From positions 1-45,106 of the forward strand of contig BJGV01000013.1 of assembly GCA_014190895.1 (NCBI GenBank): a DNA stretch of 45,106 nt, given 5' to 3'. This DNA is from Nitrosomonadaceae bacterium. GTDB taxonomy: Bacteria > Pseudomonadota > Gammaproteobacteria > Burkholderiales > Nitrosomonadaceae. Shown here piece after piece: positions 45,029 through 45,106 of the stretch. The position numbers and the translations under genes are program-made. The notes beneath the pieces were generated by a model that searched no databases, was not told the origin of the DNA, and was given only the letters and a program-made list of their open reading frames with translations. Each line of letters opens with the position of its first letter. The first letter of the stretch is position 1.

Positions 45029-45106
45029 ATGAGTGTATTGAACAAAGGTCAACGATGTATCGTGATCGCTGGTTGCCCAAAGAACATTGGAATATTAGTC
45101 GAGGTA
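45029..45106 (+). CDS. Start of an unrecognised gene, cut by the window end
   Basis: ATG at 45029 with AGGAG six bases upstream opens a frame of 26 codons that runs off the window, reading MSVLNKGQRCIVIAGCPKN and onward. Gly and Val content with a CIVIAGCP segment hints at a small beta-barrel, but no function can be given. It begins 57 bases after the preceding stop, in the same direction. Confidence 0.6.
   Translation, partial: MSVLNKGQRCIVIAGCPKNIGILVEV

Overview
The window looks like chromosomal DNA of a low-GC betaproteobacterium, probably of the Nitrosomonadales/Burkholderiales kind. No rRNA or marker gene settles the genus. The call rests on gene order: uvrC-pgsA-tRNA Gly/Cys/Leu, gloB/methyltransferase/rnhA/dnaQ, gltX-tRNA Ala/Glu, bamD/rluD/pgeF, accA-tilS, and a paired cyanophycin synthetase locus with its dedicated ABC transporter and DUF1854 gene. 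Most genes are AT-rich, many lack a clear Shine-Dalgarno sequence, and TTG or GTG starts are common.

Layout. 1-4.8 kb: a urea-type ABC transporter operon (urtBCDE, minus strand) with a good promoter and terminator but no urtA in front. 5.1-10.8 kb: minus-strand genes gloB, pgl, a family 5 uracil-DNA glycosylase, a tautomerase, uvrC and pgsA, followed by tRNA-Gly, tRNA-Cys and tRNA-Leu with their own consensus promoter. 10.8-21.2 kb: mostly plus-strand housekeeping genes (methyltransferase, rnhA, dnaQ, marC-like, gltX, tRNA-Ala, tRNA-Glu, rluD, pgeF, ZIP transporter, rimO), with a DUF4399 gene and bamD on the other strand. 21.2-33.8 kb: two small uncharacterised proteins, arsC-like, DsbA-like, typA, a DEAD-box helicase with a long leader, truncated haemoglobin, radA, tilS, accA, a YbiT-type ABC-F ATPase and ampD.

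34.0-41.9 kb is the most interesting region. An ABC half-transporter with an N-terminal PH-like domain and zinc ribbon overlaps a DUF1854 gene by four bases. Two cyanophycin synthetase paralogues follow. The first keeps the HxxEHxxxE motif of the N domain (reported in cyanophycin synthetases as a primer-making hydrolase site) but lacks the C-terminal lobe of its Mur-ligase-like domain. The second has both ligase domains but has lost the N-domain motif. Together they look like a split, complementary synthetase system, with a transporter and DUF1854 protein of unknown role.

42-45.1 kb looks accessory: a chrA gene of visibly higher GC, a small secreted protein, then a 439-base leader holding two diverged copies of a hairpin element with a terminator between them, ahead of an unrecognised 222-residue protein and a second gene that runs off the window.
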